A stretch of 64,000 bases of DNA from Oreohelix idahoensis (taxonomy: Eukaryota > Mollusca > Gastropoda > Stylommatophora > Oreohelicidae). Location: contig JAMPIV010019834.1 in assembly GCA_024509875.1 (NCBI GenBank), forward strand, positions 336,330 through 400,329, given 5' to 3'. Below the pieces are notes generated by a model. That model was given only the letters and a program-made list of their open reading frames with translations, had not been told where the DNA came from and ran no database searches. Shown here in pieces: positions 34,748 through 46,186 of this stretch. Made by a program: the position numbers and the translations under genes. Numbering within the stretch: the first letter of the stretch is position 1; each line of letters opens with the position of its first letter.

Positions 34748-35277
34748 AATAGGAATGGCCAAAGCTACATTCAACAACATGAAACATATACTGACATCCA
34801 AACAGTTATCTCATAAATTAAAACTGAGAATCATAAAGTGTTATATATATTCTGCATTTCTGTATGGTGCAGAAACATGGACGATGAATAAGCATTTGGA
34901 AGAAAGAATTGAGGCTCTTGAAATGTGGATATATAGAAGAATGGGGCGTATCTCATGGAAAGAGATGAAAACAAATAAGGAGGTCCTAGAAAATCTAGGT
35001 ATGAAAAGAGAACTAATGAGAGAGGTCAAAGTTCGGCAGCTAAAATACTTTGGCCACATAAAAAGGCATAACACCTTGCAGAAGACCATAACAGAAGGGA
35101 GAGTTGAAGGTAAACGTGCAAGGGGAAGACAGCACTATAAGTGGGAAGATAACATCAAGAGATGGACGGGAAAGAGTCTATCAGAGTGTACCACCAAGAC
35201 AAGAGACAGAAGACGTTGGAGATCCATTACAGCCAACCTCCGTTGTGGAGATGGCAACTGATGATGATGATGATGAG
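34748..35277 (+). pseudogene. RTE-A LINE 3' end
   Basis: The frame runs MAKATFNNMKHILTSKQLSH, then CYIYSAFLYGAETWTMNKHL, MWIYRRMGRISWKEM and the RTE terminal block GKRARGRQHYKWEDNIKRW. It ends with a (TGA)n tail at 35260-35277. It is open and nearly identical to the copy at 4382-5113. It starts abruptly next to the foldback element, so it is heavily 5'-truncated. Confidence 0.88.
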
Positions 35278-35471
35278 AGAGCGAATGGCTGCTGGAATGG
35301 AAAGTGCATGATTCAACCCACGGGTTTGTGTACAGACAACATGAAAACAATGAAAGTTACACGTGCAACACAATTCCATACAGCTATGACCCTGAAAATG
35401 TGTACGCGTTGTGGCAGTATACTTGGTATAAAAAGGTCGTTGAGACAAAACAACGAGTACATGTGCTTGAA

Positions 35472-36483
35472 ATGCCACGACTATCTGAAAACGACCGCCA
35501 ACGAGCCACTGGTATGTTGGAGACCGGAATGAGCTCGCGGGCCATTGCCAGAAGGATGAATTGCCACCACAGTACTATTGTACGTCTCAATGAACGTTAC
35601 AGAACCACTGGCAGTGCCCGGGATAGACTTCGGAGTGGCCAACCACGAGTTACTACCCCTGCGCAAGATCGTCATATTGTGCTGAGTCACCTAAGGAATC
35701 GTTCTCTCCCGGCAAGTCAAACAGCAAGAGCAATTGGGTAGACGTTGGCAAGTCTCTCGAATGACAGTCATCCGACGACTCAGAGATACAGGCCTTACTG
35801 CAAGACGACCTTATGTTGGGCCAAACTTGACTCACAGACATCGTCAGCAGCGCCTGCAATGGACAGAGCAACATGTCAGATGGACTAGACTGCAGTGGAA
35901 TGCTGTTCTATTCACAGACGAGAGCAGATTCAATATATCCTTTGCTGATGGACGTATGCGGATTTGGCGACGGTGTGGAAAGCGCTTTGCAGATTGCTGT
36001 GTTCGTCAGCACAACTGATTTGGAGGTGGCAGTATTCACATTTGGGGAGGATTCAGTTTTCACCATCGCTTGCCTCTTCACGTCTTCCGTGGAAATGTTA
36101 ATGCTGTGACATATCGAGATGAGGTTCTGGATGCATTGGTTGCTCCTGCGTTCACAAATTATCCAGACTTGCAGCTTCTCCAGCAGGATAAAGCACGTGC
36201 GCAAACCGCATGCATTACGCAGCAATATTTACAGAAGCAGAACATTGTGACGATTGATTGGCCTGCCCTATCACCAGACATGTCCCCTATAGAACATCTG
36301 TGGGACGAGCTTGGACGCACAGTCTACAGGCAAGGTTCTCCAGCTAATCTGCAACAGCTCGAAGCTGCTCTTACACGTGAATGGGACTTGATTCCCCGGA
36401 ATTTCCTTCAGAGACTTGTGCGTTCCATGCGGAGCCGCTGCCAAGCTTGTTTGCCAGCACACGGTGGACATACCAGATACTGA
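35472..36483 (+). pseudogene. Tc1-type transposase (DD34E), two lesions
   Basis: It starts MPRLSENDRQRATGMLETGM, followed by a helix-turn-helix (SSRAIARRMNCHHSTIVRL) and the GRPR-like basic box (RSGQPRVTTPAQDR). The catalytic domain has VLFTDESRFNI (Asp), LLQQDKARAQTACI (Asp, canonical QQDNARPHT altered) and SPDMSPIEHLWDELGR (Glu). Lesions: a 1-bp frameshift at about 35735 and an in-frame TGA at 36016-36018 before FGGGSIHIWGGF, where the family has Arg. About 337 codons in total, the normal Tc1 length. I could not find terminal inverted repeats with confidence. Confidence 0.92.
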
Positions 36484-37500
36484 GGATAGTGTGAATGAAT
36501 TTTTTTATTGGTTGCATTTTTGGTTTTCTCCCTTGCCTGCACAGAATGCAATGAATTTCGTAACAATCAAATGTACAAATTAATGACCAGCATGGATTCA
36601 TAGGAAAATGAATAAAGATTCCAAATATGTAAACTTGTAAACACGTATATTTAGATTTCACACTCTGTTCCTGGATTATACTGGTGGTGTGTTTTTAATG
36701 TGCTATATATATCCTGTTGACTTTATTGTAACCATATGCGGATTGCAGGATAAAATCCTGATACGAATGCTAGATAGAACGTGGACAATCGTTTTATCTG
36801 CAGAACGGAAATAGTCAATGCGTTTCTTCGAAGCAAATATGAATGTTTAAATTTGCGATGGTAAGGATTCATTTCTAATAACAGTTCTGACAAATTAGCG
36901 TTTTGAAACATTGACTATATTTATAAAACATAAAGCAGGATTGATGTCTATGTGTGTTCTGCTCTGAGAAATAGATAATACACACATCAAGGTATGTTTA
37001 ATGTACCTTGATGTGTATATTATTTAGTTACTGTTTGCAGACCTCGGGTTTCCCTCTTTATTTATTTAAATGTTTAGAAATTTGAATGTGAAGCTTTTCA
37101 TAAAATAAATGCTGTTAGAGACAAACTGTGATAAGATGCACGACTTCGTTAACGATTACAAAAACAATTCATTCACCAGCTACACCAATTGTGCCTTTAG
37201 TCCAAAACAAAGTTCATTCCAGAAGTGCTAAAATAATAGACGCAAGTCTGCTCCAGAAGTACCAGTACCTGACTTTTCAGAAAGTGACGACGCGAAAATA
37301 GAAACATGTATTTTAAATCATTGTGCACAGTTATTTTCCGTTAGTGATTCTCGCATTCACAAAACTGGCGACCGTCTCTAACTTGGCGGTACGCAAACAT
37401 TGTTCATTGAAACGTTCAATATAAGCAAAGTGGATTCGAGTGGTGTGAATCGCTCATTTGAAATGCCAAAAAGAGATATACATGCAGAGTTGTTTAATAA
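36484..37500. other. No gene; one hairpin
   Basis: AT-rich DNA without coding signs. It holds the palindrome described separately. AATAAA-type signals occur near 36610, just past the Tc1 gene. Confidence 0.5.
36975..37023. repeat. 20-bp inverted repeat with a short loop
   Basis: ATAATACACACATCAAGGTA (36975-36994) and TACCTTGATGTGTATATTAT (37004-37023) pair almost perfectly around a 9-base loop. Confidence 0.8.
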
Positions 37501-39345
37501 CACTGACTAACAAAAAAAAACTTTTTTTTTCTTTCTCTAACATTTCTATGTTTTTCTGGTCAATTTTAATGCGTTGTTTTTAAATCTGCAAACCGTTTTT
37601 CTCTATCAGGTCGGGATCGCTAGAAATACGCAATTGAAGTTTTTTAACAACGCATACAGTATTACAACATCATTCGTACAAGAAGTATAACAGTTATGTA
37701 GGCTTGAATTTCTTTGCAGTCGACTTTCGTCGGTGAATGGCATGTGGTACATCGCGATGAAGCATCCAACAATAATCGGCAAGCATGGTCACACTCCACC
37801 ATCCTTGATAACGTGACTCCATTACGGCGATATCTTGATAGAATCATTCTCCATGTTCATCGCTGAATTCGCCAAGGTTTTCAGGGAAAAAGTCAAGATG
37901 CGAATCGAGCAAATGGATTTTGAGGGACATGATACAGCCCATAATTCTGTATGCATCTATGCACTGCTTAACAATATGCAACATAGTCGACAGATTTGTG
38001 ATTTTCCAGAAAGTTATCGACGATCGATTTGAATGCCATCCATGCGCGAAGTTCACTACCATGTAACAAGTTCTCGAATTGTTTATCTGCAATAACTTTC
38101 CTAATCTGAGGTCCTACAAAGATACCTTCCTTTATCTTTGCATCGCTAACTTGCGGAAACTTTTCTCGAAGATAAGTGAAAGCTTTGCTCGTTTTATCTA
38201 ACGCTTTTACGAAATTCTTCATGAGCCCCAACTTTATATGTAACGGTGGTAAAATGATGCCGTCTTTGTTAACTAATGGCTCATGTATTACATTTTTATG
38301 CCAGAGCTGCATACGATCCCTGATAGGCCACACCTTTCTTGCATAATGTTCCTGTCTGTTGCGGCTGTCCCATTCACATAGGAAGCAACAAAATTTAGTA
38401 TACCCAGTCTGCATGCCCGTGAGAATTGCAATGACCTTTAGGTCTCCACAAATCCGCCATTGGTAGTCATTGTACTTTATTTTTGCCAAAAGTATAGCCA
38501 TATTGTCATAAGTTTCTTTCATATGAACAGAGTAGGCGACTGGAATTGATGAAAATAATTTTCCGTTATGCAATAACACGGCTTTTAGACTAGTCTTGGA
38601 AGAATCGATGAAAAGTCGCCATTCGTTGACTATGTGCTCACGACCGAGGTGCACCATTAGACCGTTTACATCTTTGCAATAGCAAATGCCATCATCCATC
38701 TCAAAGTATTGAACAAGTTCTCTGTGTCTATGACGAAATTTAGATATCGGAGTATTGGGCGCTAAAAGATTCCATTCTTTGAGTCGCGAACCGAGTAATT
38801 CCGCTTGTCCTTTGGTAAGAGCGAGATCACGTATTAGATCTGAAAGTTCTGAATGGTTAATTAAGTGAACACCATCATTCACCGGTATATAATCCGAGTC
38901 AGAATTAGTTTCTAAAGCAGGTAAACTATCACTTTCTGATGGTTCATTCACGTCCAACGGATATTGTTATGGTGGAACTGGGATCGGACACGTGATTGGA
39001 TCATGAGGCACTGGTTTCAATACCAATTCTACAACTTCTAGAAGCCATATTTCGCTCAGAATTATTTCAAAATACAGTAACTATTTGAAAAATAGCGTAA
39101 CATATGTCATGCATCTTTTAGCAGTATAAAAAGTAGAATTATTTTGCATTTTATTAATTTTTAATAAGTTATATAGTAAAAATGAAACGGAGCAAATAAC
39201 GGTTTCCCAAAAATATATTTATTCACAAATATCTTAAGAACCCGACGTGATAGAGATAAACGGATTTCAGATTTGAAATCAGCGCAAGAAACTGACCTAA
39301 GAACACTTATTCTTATATAAGAAAGAAAAATGTTGTTTGTCAGTG
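37501..39345 (-). mobile_element. DNA transposon with CACTGAC termini encoding an uncharacterised animal protein family
   Basis: The left end (CACTGACTAACAA, 37501) and the right end (GTCAGTG, 39345) form imperfect terminal inverted repeats of about 110-120 bp. They include GGTCA.TTT, AAATCTG, CCGTTT.TCTCTATCA and GTCGGG in the same order. The only gene between them is the minus-strand protein at 37694-38957. Termini starting CAC and the protein's DDE-like layout recall the CMC (CACTA-like) superfamily, as an inference. Flanking bases are TAA and TTA, so a target duplication is not proven. Confidence 0.65.
37694..38957 (-). pseudogene. Uncharacterised transposase-like protein of a widespread animal family, frameshifted
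   Basis: I recognise the conserved blocks of a multi-copy family usually labelled uncharacterised in arthropods and cnidarians: FIDSSKTSLKAVLLHNG, AYSVHMKETYDNM, GDLKVIAILTGMQTGYTKFC, CFLCEWDSRNRQEHYARKVW, PPLHIKLGLMKNFVKALD, DAKIKEGIFVGPQIRK. Then in another frame LDSHLDFFPENLGEFSDEHG, and in a third YQGWWSVTMLADYCWMLHRD. A first Asp (FIDSS), a second Asp (GDLK) followed by a CX2C pair (FCCFLCEW) and a late Glu (DEHGE) would fit an RNase H-fold DDE transposase, but this is inference. Frameshifts near 37985 and 37845 disable it. The start MDVNEPSESDS is the first Met of the frame. Length about 420 codons. Confidence 0.75.
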
Positions 39346-40543
39346 TTATGATATGGCAGTATCAAATCACTCGAAACATTAAACAATATTAAAATATACA
39401 AAGAAATACTTTCAGTCTTACCAGAATTATGAATAGAGTACACAGTATATGCTAGCAAAACTCAGCTGAGCTGCTGGCTCTAGTATGGCGTCCCTCTAAA
39501 TATTTCAATTAGCTTCTGGGAAATACACCACTGAATTATTTACTGTGTCTACTACTGGACAACTTATGATGAATGGTAAAAATGCGCGTCTGAGCGCCGA
39601 TAATATGTTTATCTGTGGCCAATCACCGCCTTTTTTCCTTTTCAAATTCAAACCTCCTAACCAAGTCAATTCAGTCATACCTCAGTCAAGTATGTATTAT
39701 TGTCTGTTGGTCCGTCTGTCTCTACTTGCGTTTTTTTTACAAAAACACACTTGTTTTTTTTGAACCAACTCTGCCGCCCCCTACACTATTTTGCCTTTCA
39801 AGTTATTTTTAGCCACAATTCTCCACCACATTCCCTTCCTTTCATTCCAACTAGATTTTAGCACTTGACTCTCAAGGTCGCAGTTTTTGAAAATTAGTGA
39901 CATTTTTTGTTTCAATGCAGTCGCTCGTTGATATGAACAACACAGTCTTTTGTCAATATCTTTCTTATTATCTATCCGCCTGTATAAATGAAAGCATATT
40001 ATTTCACTGCTCAAGATGGGCCATCAGGCCAGCTAGGTTTTATATTCCTAACATTATTATTAAGAAAAAGTTACTTTTCAAGGTTAGTTGGTTTTTTTTG
40101 GAAATATTTTCGAGCATCTTCTATAAGGCGTTTGCCGCTGAATTCAAATAAAGGACAAAATATCGCAAAAGCGTCCAAGAAATGACTGTTGCGTATAATA
40201 GCTAAGGTCCCTTTTGTCGATTTCTTTACCTTGTGTCAACTTGGGGACGTGAATTTTTTTCCTTTCCCCTCCCCCCCCCCCCCCCCCACCCCAATTGCAT
40301 CTTTTTAGCCTTGCTAGTTTCAAGCACATGTTCAGTCATATTTTTTTCTTTTGATCTCCGTTCTCATCCCGTTCCAAGGGTAAATGTTTTGCCTTCATGT
40401 CTGTCTAACAAGTTAATTTCCATGGCGGGTGGTGACCCGCGGCGTGGGCGATCATGTATGCTAGTAGCTTACGCATTAGTTTTTATCCCTACATTTTATC
40501 TTTTGGAGATATTTTACGTTGTATCACTGTTAATTTTATCACA
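39346..40543 (-). mobile_element. G2 LTR, truncated copy
   Basis: It matches 54829-55997 closely, from TTATGATATGGCAG to ...TTTTATCACA. About 1.2 kb of the LTR is missing at its lower-coordinate side, where the CACTGAC-type transposon abuts. A poly-C run (40270-40288) is expanded relative to the other copy. Confidence 0.9.
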
Positions 40544-40630
40544 CATCTCCCCACTTTAAAACATGCCTACGGCAAGTTCCAAAACCAGTGATACACATAG
40601 ATAAAATTACTCCTCACGCCTGCCACTACT

Positions 40631-41503
40631 CTAATTTTGATCACAGGGGTGCCGACTGAGGAAATCTGCACCGACATTCAATTTGCCTGGGATATATCGG
40701 ATACTGAACTGATAAGGTTGAAGCAATAAAGACCACCTCAGCAATCTTGCGTTTTCATGCTTAGCCTGAGATAAGAATACAAGGGGCTGATGATCCGTCT
40801 CGACCACAAAAGTCCTACCATACAGATAGATTTGAAACTTCTTTATTGCCCAGATTAACGCTAAACATTCTTTTTCGCTTGTGGAATATCCTTGTTCCGC
40901 CTTATTCAATTTGCGGCTTGCATAAGCGACTGGGTTCAATTCCCCATCAGGTGAAGATGATCTTTGCAACAAAGCCGCCCCGAGTCCTACATTACTTGCA
41001 TCTGTTCTTAAGACAAAGTCCTGTGTCAAATCAGGCAGTTTGAGAATAGGCTTGCTAGTGAGTTTTTTCTTTAAGTCTTGGAACGCTAATTCACTTTCCG
41101 CAGTCCAAATAATTTTATCTGGAAGTCCCTTGCGAGTCAGATCAGTCAGAGGAGAACAAATAGAGTTAAAATCCTTGATGTATTTTTGATAAAATCCGCA
41201 TAACGACACGAATGATCGCACGTCCTTTTTTGTTTGTGGTCTAGGTGCTCTCTGCAGTTTTTCCAAGTTCTTGGGGTCAGGGGTCATGTTACCCTGATAT
41301 ACAGTGTGTCCCAAGAATTCCAACTCTTTGCATCCAATACAACATTTTGTTGGCCTAGCAGTCAAGTTCGCTTCTCTGAGCCTATCAAATAGCATATTCA
41401 GAGAGTTAATGTGTTCTTCAAATGTCTCTGTGGCGACGAGAATATCATCCATGAAATTCGTGATACATGGGTTATTCAGGGGATCCAACAATTTGCGCAT
41501 CAT
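40631..41503 (-). pseudogene. G2 RT palm end, connection and RNase H (290 codons)
   Basis: FMDD at residues 17-20 is the RT catalytic box (usually Y[VI]DD). Residues 95-120 are the connection (SLCGFYQKYIKDFNSICSPL). The RNase H domain has TDAS (Asp168), GYSTSEKECLALIWAIK (Glu) and VVETDHQPLVFL (Asp), ending GADFLSRHPCDQN and a stop. The ORF is open, and RNase H ends pol about 85 bp before the 3' LTR. It is separated from the upstream RT part only by one extra T in a T-run near 41525. Confidence 0.93.
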
Positions 41504-43133
41504 CCTTGAAAATACACTCGGAGCATTTTTTCAGTCCGAATGGTAGCATGTTGAATTCATAATGTCCATCCGAAGTGCTAAAAGCCAAATAAGGTCTCAC
41601 TTCAGGCTTCACTGGAATCTGGTAATAGCCTTTACTAAGATCCACCTTTGAAAAGTATTTTGCCTTGTTTAATCTGGCAAATAACTGTTTTGTGTCTGGT
41701 AATGGATCCACTTGTCCTTCTGTGACAGCATTCAGTTTCCTGTAATCTATGCACAGTCTGTGTTCCCCAGACGGTTTTCTCAACAAAACTACACTAGATC
41801 TAAAAGATGATTCACTGTGTGAAATAATCCCCTCCTTCAACAAATAATCTATTTCTTCCTTCAATGCCTTCTCCTTCGCGAACGGAATAGAATAGGCTCT
41901 CATACAGATTGGGTTTGAGTCTACCAGTTTCATGTCATACTGTAGCAAATTTGTATGGCCTGGTTTATCTGTTAATACATCTGTATGTTCCTCCAGAACC
42001 TGTTGAACTCTCTCCCTCTGATTTTTAGTCAGGTGCTTACTGACTTTTACCTGTGCTGCTGTTTCACAAGGATGTAATGGGTATTCATGTGAGGTGAGTG
42101 GTTCCTTTTGCATTTGAGTTGCGATAGCCAAGGTCAGTAAGGGTATGCTTTCCTGGAGTGGTCTGTCCAGATACTTCTTTAACAGGTTTACATGATAAAC
42201 TTTCTCCTTCCCCTTTTTGTCAATTTTATAGTTTGTTCTAGACACCTTCTCTAGAACCGTATATGGACCTTGCCATCCAATTTGTAATTTATTCTGGCTG
42301 CCGGGTAGTAGAAGCAGCACCTTCTCTCCCACAGCTAGTTCTCTGTCATTTGCCTTCCTATTAAAATATGCTGCATGTTTCTTCCTGGCTTGTTTCAAAT
42401 TATCATTTGCCAGTTTCCATCCAGCTTTCAAACGAGTGGTCAGTTCGTTCACGTATTGATAAGATGAGGTAACAGTCTCTTCCGCCTTCTCATCTGTCCA
42501 GGTCCTTAATAATGCTTCTAATGGACCTTTTATTGGCCTCCCAAATAGCAGAGTTGCGGGAGCCATCCCGGTTGAACTATGTGGTACCTCCCGATACGCA
42601 AACAACGCGGCGGGCAGGAATTGATCCCACAGATCCGGTTTTTCGTGTGCCAGCTTTCTCAGGATAGAAATGAGAGTCCCGTTGAACCTCTCTACCTGGC
42701 CGTTCCCTTGCGGATGGTACGGACTACAATGAAAGTGTCTGGCTTGAAATAGCTTAAAAACTTCTTCCGTTAGTTTCCCCTTGAACTGAGAGCCATTATC
42801 CGTCAAGATTTGATGCGGGAATCCTAATCGGGTGAATATTGTAAGTAGTGCCTCTGCTACATGTTTTGAATCAATTGATGGCAGGGCTACCGCCTCTCCC
42901 CACATAGAACAAGTGTCCACCAGAGTAAGGATGTAACTGTTCCTCCTCTTGGTCCGAGTGAGAGGTCCCACAATATCCACTGCAACCCTCTCAAAAGGTG
43001 TTCCCCCACTATGGGCATTTCCCCTAGAGTTGCAGGAGCAGTCCAGTGCTTTGGAGCTACCCTTTGACATTCTGGGCAGGATTTGACATATCTTTTTATA
43101 TCCTCCGTTATCCCTGGCCAGAAGTAATGACAA
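41472..43133 (-). pseudogene. G2 integrase core, GPY/F region and RT N-terminal half in one frame (553 codons)
   Basis: Integrase core: FERVAVDIVGPL (Asp53), ILTDNGSQF (Asp112) and NGQVERFNG (Glu148), giving the D,D-35-E signature. The GPY/F module follows at residues 265-320 (LQIGWQGPYTVLEKV, YHVNLLKKY). RT begins at about residue 395: KALKEEIDYLLKEGIISHS, LCIDYRKLNAV, FSKVDLSKGYYQIPV (Asp498). Integrase inserts the cDNA and RT makes it. Having integrase upstream of RT in the same frame is the Ty1/copia order in an otherwise gypsy-type element, as known for Gmr1-like elements. The first 40 or so codons are out of frame: a frameshift in a G-run near 43000 joins it to the previous ORF. It ends with a frameshift near 41525. 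Confidence 0.93.
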
Positions 43134-44260
43134 GCTATACGCTGTCCTGTGGCGCTGATCCCCATGTGACCACTGAAGGGAATCGCATGCCCGAGTTCCA
43201 TCACTTTATCCCTATATGAAGTGGGAAGAACCAGCTGGTTGTGACCATTTGTTCCAGTTCCGGCCTTCCTGTATATTAGTTTGTTCTTCATAAAATATTC
43301 CCCCTTGCTCGGAGGTGTGTGGCATTTGGGCAATTTTTTAAAACATGGCTTGAGTGTCCTATCCTCAGCCTGCGCCTTCCTCATCTCCTCTGGATGAGCA
43401 TTTATAGGTTCACCTTCTTCCTCCTTCTTCTGTGACCTGGTCTGCACTGTCGCCATGATCACAGGTCTCTCGGGATTCCCCAAGAAGACGTCTCTACACC
43501 CCAATATCAGAGGGTAGATTGGTTCATCTATCACTGCTGCTCTGATTTCTCCTTCCACATAGCGAGTTTTTACCGTTATCCTTGCGATGGGAAGTGTCAT
43601 GAGTGGTATGTCCTTAGTTGCCCCTTGTATTTCCACTGTTTCTGTGGTATACTGACTTGGGTCCACTAGGCTAGACTTCACAACTGAATCATAATCCAAA
43701 CCTGTATCATAAAGGCACCTTATGGTGACCCCATTACAAATAACATCCTCACAAACTGGGGGGTGATAAGGTTCCTGCTGTCCATTAGGATTAACCTTTA
43801 ATCTTTGTTTTCCCGATTTCATTGCAGCAATGTTTGAAGGTTTCCTTCTACAAAATTCGGTGTTATGGTTATCTTTCTTGCACCATTTACACCATCTTTT
43901 TCCTTGGTTAAACGGTTTTCTTTCATTGGATTTTTGGTCATTGAACTGTGAGTTTCTGTCTCGATAGTCATTTCTTGGCCGTTCAAAGTTTGTCCTACCT
44001 TTATTTCCCTGTTCTCTATTATCAAATTTATTAAATTGTTGTGGAGCTTTAAAATTGTCTATGTGCTTCTTTTTAGCACCACTTACCTCTGCCTGGGCTG
44101 CCTGATACCTCTCAGCGACATTTAAAACCTCCCCCAACTTCTCTGCACCTTGTTCCATGAGAAATTTTCTCATGTCTGGAGCCATGGACTCTCTCAATTG
44201 CTCTATCATGATCATCTCCTTAAGATCTTGGGTCTTCCCCAGAGCCGTCCATTTCTCCAA
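42887..44260 (-). pseudogene. G2 Gag end, zinc knuckle, protease and integrase zinc finger (457 codons)
   Basis: Residues 1-60 continue the SCAN-like capsid segment (IEQLRESMAPDMRKFLME). Residues 124-137 are a perfect CX2CX4HX4C knuckle (CKWCKKDNHNTEFC). Protease active site DTG is at residues 185-187, with PLILGCRDVFLG later. H358, H365, C395 and C398 form the integrase HHCC finger (GHMGISATGQR..., SCPECQR). After about residue 415 the frame is shifted and the real protein continues in the 41472-43133 frame. Upstream it is continuous with the 44306-44803 frame apart from one TAG stop. Confidence 0.9.
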
Positions 44261-44305
44261 ATAGGTTTCCAGTCTGGCAGAGAATTGGTGGTATGTCTCC
44301 CCAGA

Positions 44306-44803
44306 CTACAGTTTGGCATTTCTAAATTTCTTACGATAAAATTCACCATTTTTTTCGTACCTTAATAACAAAGCCTGCTTTAACATATCATAATTGTCTT
44401 GGTCTTCTCTGTTCATTTTTGCGAAGACTTCATAAGAAGTACCTCTCAGTCCCTGTGATAACTTCAAACTCCACCTCTCTCTCTCTCTCTCTAACCCATA
44501 TGTAGTAGCTAATAACTCAAAACGTCCGAGGTACCCCTCTATGTCATCGTCTTTCTCAACAAAATGGTCTAAATGAAACCCCATAGCTGATGTTGAGGTT
44601 CCCAGACTGGGCGTAGCATCTGAGGCAAAAGGGGCTGGCACCATTTTCAGGGGCCTGGCCTTGTAGCTCGCCAGCTGCCCCAAAAAGTCGCAACACAAAT
44701 CCAGCCCACCAAAAGCCCCCCCAAACCATAAACATACACAACCCTTTGGGCAACCTTCTATCATTCTATCTGCCTCCCTTTCGGCCTTTTTATCTTCTGC
44801 CAA
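44306..44803 (-). pseudogene. G2 Gag N-terminal part, damaged
   Basis: From about residue 50 this matches G1 Gag (SAMGFHLDHFVEKDDDIEGY, LKLSQGLRGTSYEVFAK, ALLLRYEKNGEFYRKKF). It ends at a TAG where G1 and G3 have Leu (AKL*SGE). It has an extra ER pair in a CTCTCT run. Before residue 50 the sequence departs sharply from G1 and G3 with many small indels. The ATG expected by homology (near 45150) is not preserved. Confidence 0.8.
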
Positions 44804-45375
44804 TCCCTTTTGCTGTCGTTTTTTCTTCTGCCTCTAAACCGGCTAGCCAGATGCACATCGTTTTTCTCACAATCTGCATGCCAAGAACTTAGTCTCAGCC
44901 TCTAACCTCTTCTCTTCATGCCAACCTTTAAGACTTCAATTCTCTATCATACTCTTCTTTACGCAGCACTAATCTCTATTTCTCAAAAATATCTTCCTTC
45001 ATTCCCGTTCAATATACTTACACATTCAGAAACCGTTACATATGAATTCTTAAAACCTGACCATTCCATTCCCATTATAAGATACCCTTTGCTCGTTAGC
45101 ACAGAAGCTGATCTAATTTGGCTATGTAGCTATTTGTTTTTTCCGCCTGAAAGCCTTTTTAGAAATTTAGCAATGAAAAATTAATTCCAAAGTGTATACA
45201 ATCGCGTGGAAGCGAACCAGAACTAGAGGGGTAAAATGTTTGGGCTAATTGACTATACCATCATTCAATTTTCATAATGAAGAAGGCACGGTAATATTAG
45301 TTGAATGTTGAGTAATAATAAACGCCTAAGAGTAGGTCTAACGATGAAGGATTTAGGCGTAATTGCTCAGCTCAT

Positions 45376-45411
<36 letters not shown>

Positions 45412-45592
45412 GGGGTACAATTTATCACTGGCTGTGAAGAATTCACCAACTTTTATTTTCACTTTTTAATTTTAAATGGACACTTTTAATTGTGTTATAA
45501 TTTTGTTTCCCCTAATTTTAATTCTCCCACCAGGAGATTCCTAATATTAACTTTTTAAGCTAATATCCCTATGCGACGAGCCCCCAATTAGA
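44804..45592 (-). other. G2 leader and Gag start, error-rich, with a G30 run
   Basis: It is alignable to the G1 leader (CTGGCTGTGAAG, CACCAACTTTTAT, CTCCCACCAGGAGAT blocks) but full of small insertions and substitutions. A 30-base G homopolymer at 45381-45410 has no counterpart in G1 or G3. Confidence 0.6.
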
Positions 45593-46186
45593 TGTAGAAT
45601 AGGTTTTGATGGTATTGTATGATTCAATCGGACTTTACAATAACACACCTAGTGTGATGGGCATGAGTCAGCTGTGAAAGGCTCCCATGAGATAAATGTT
45701 ATCTGTGAAGTTTACAGGGACTGCCCTTCTTAGCTACCACTACACCTCACACCTATCCTTTTTTTTAAAATAAATGGAATGAAGTGGCTACGCTATAAAA
45801 TTCTAGGGTACTGATGTTATGATAAGTGTTGTTGGTAGTTTTAATACCTACACACACACAAGATATTTAATAAGTCTAATAATATTTAATAAAAGGTTAT
45901 AACACACTGAAACTAACTCAGTCTCAGCTGTGTAATTCAAAATTTTGACTGATGAAAAAAATGAGGTGAAACACATCTTTATAGGTTTAATTTGTTGTGA
46001 ACCAAGATGGACCACTTTATTTGGTCAGAACAATAGAAAGCAGTATGTTTTGAAATTTTGAATAAAATGCATGAATAATATTGCAATACAAGCCATCAAT
46101 GAACAGGTGTGTGTACATGAATGTATATTTACAAGACTAGTATTTAATATTACTACTGTTTATATTTGCGCTTTTTAATTTATCTG
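45593..46186 (-). mobile_element. G2 LTR, second copy, first part
   Basis: It begins TGTAGAATAGGTTTTGATGG, matching the G1 LTR start with many differences. It is interrupted by G3 after ATCTG (46182-46186). Confidence 0.85.
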
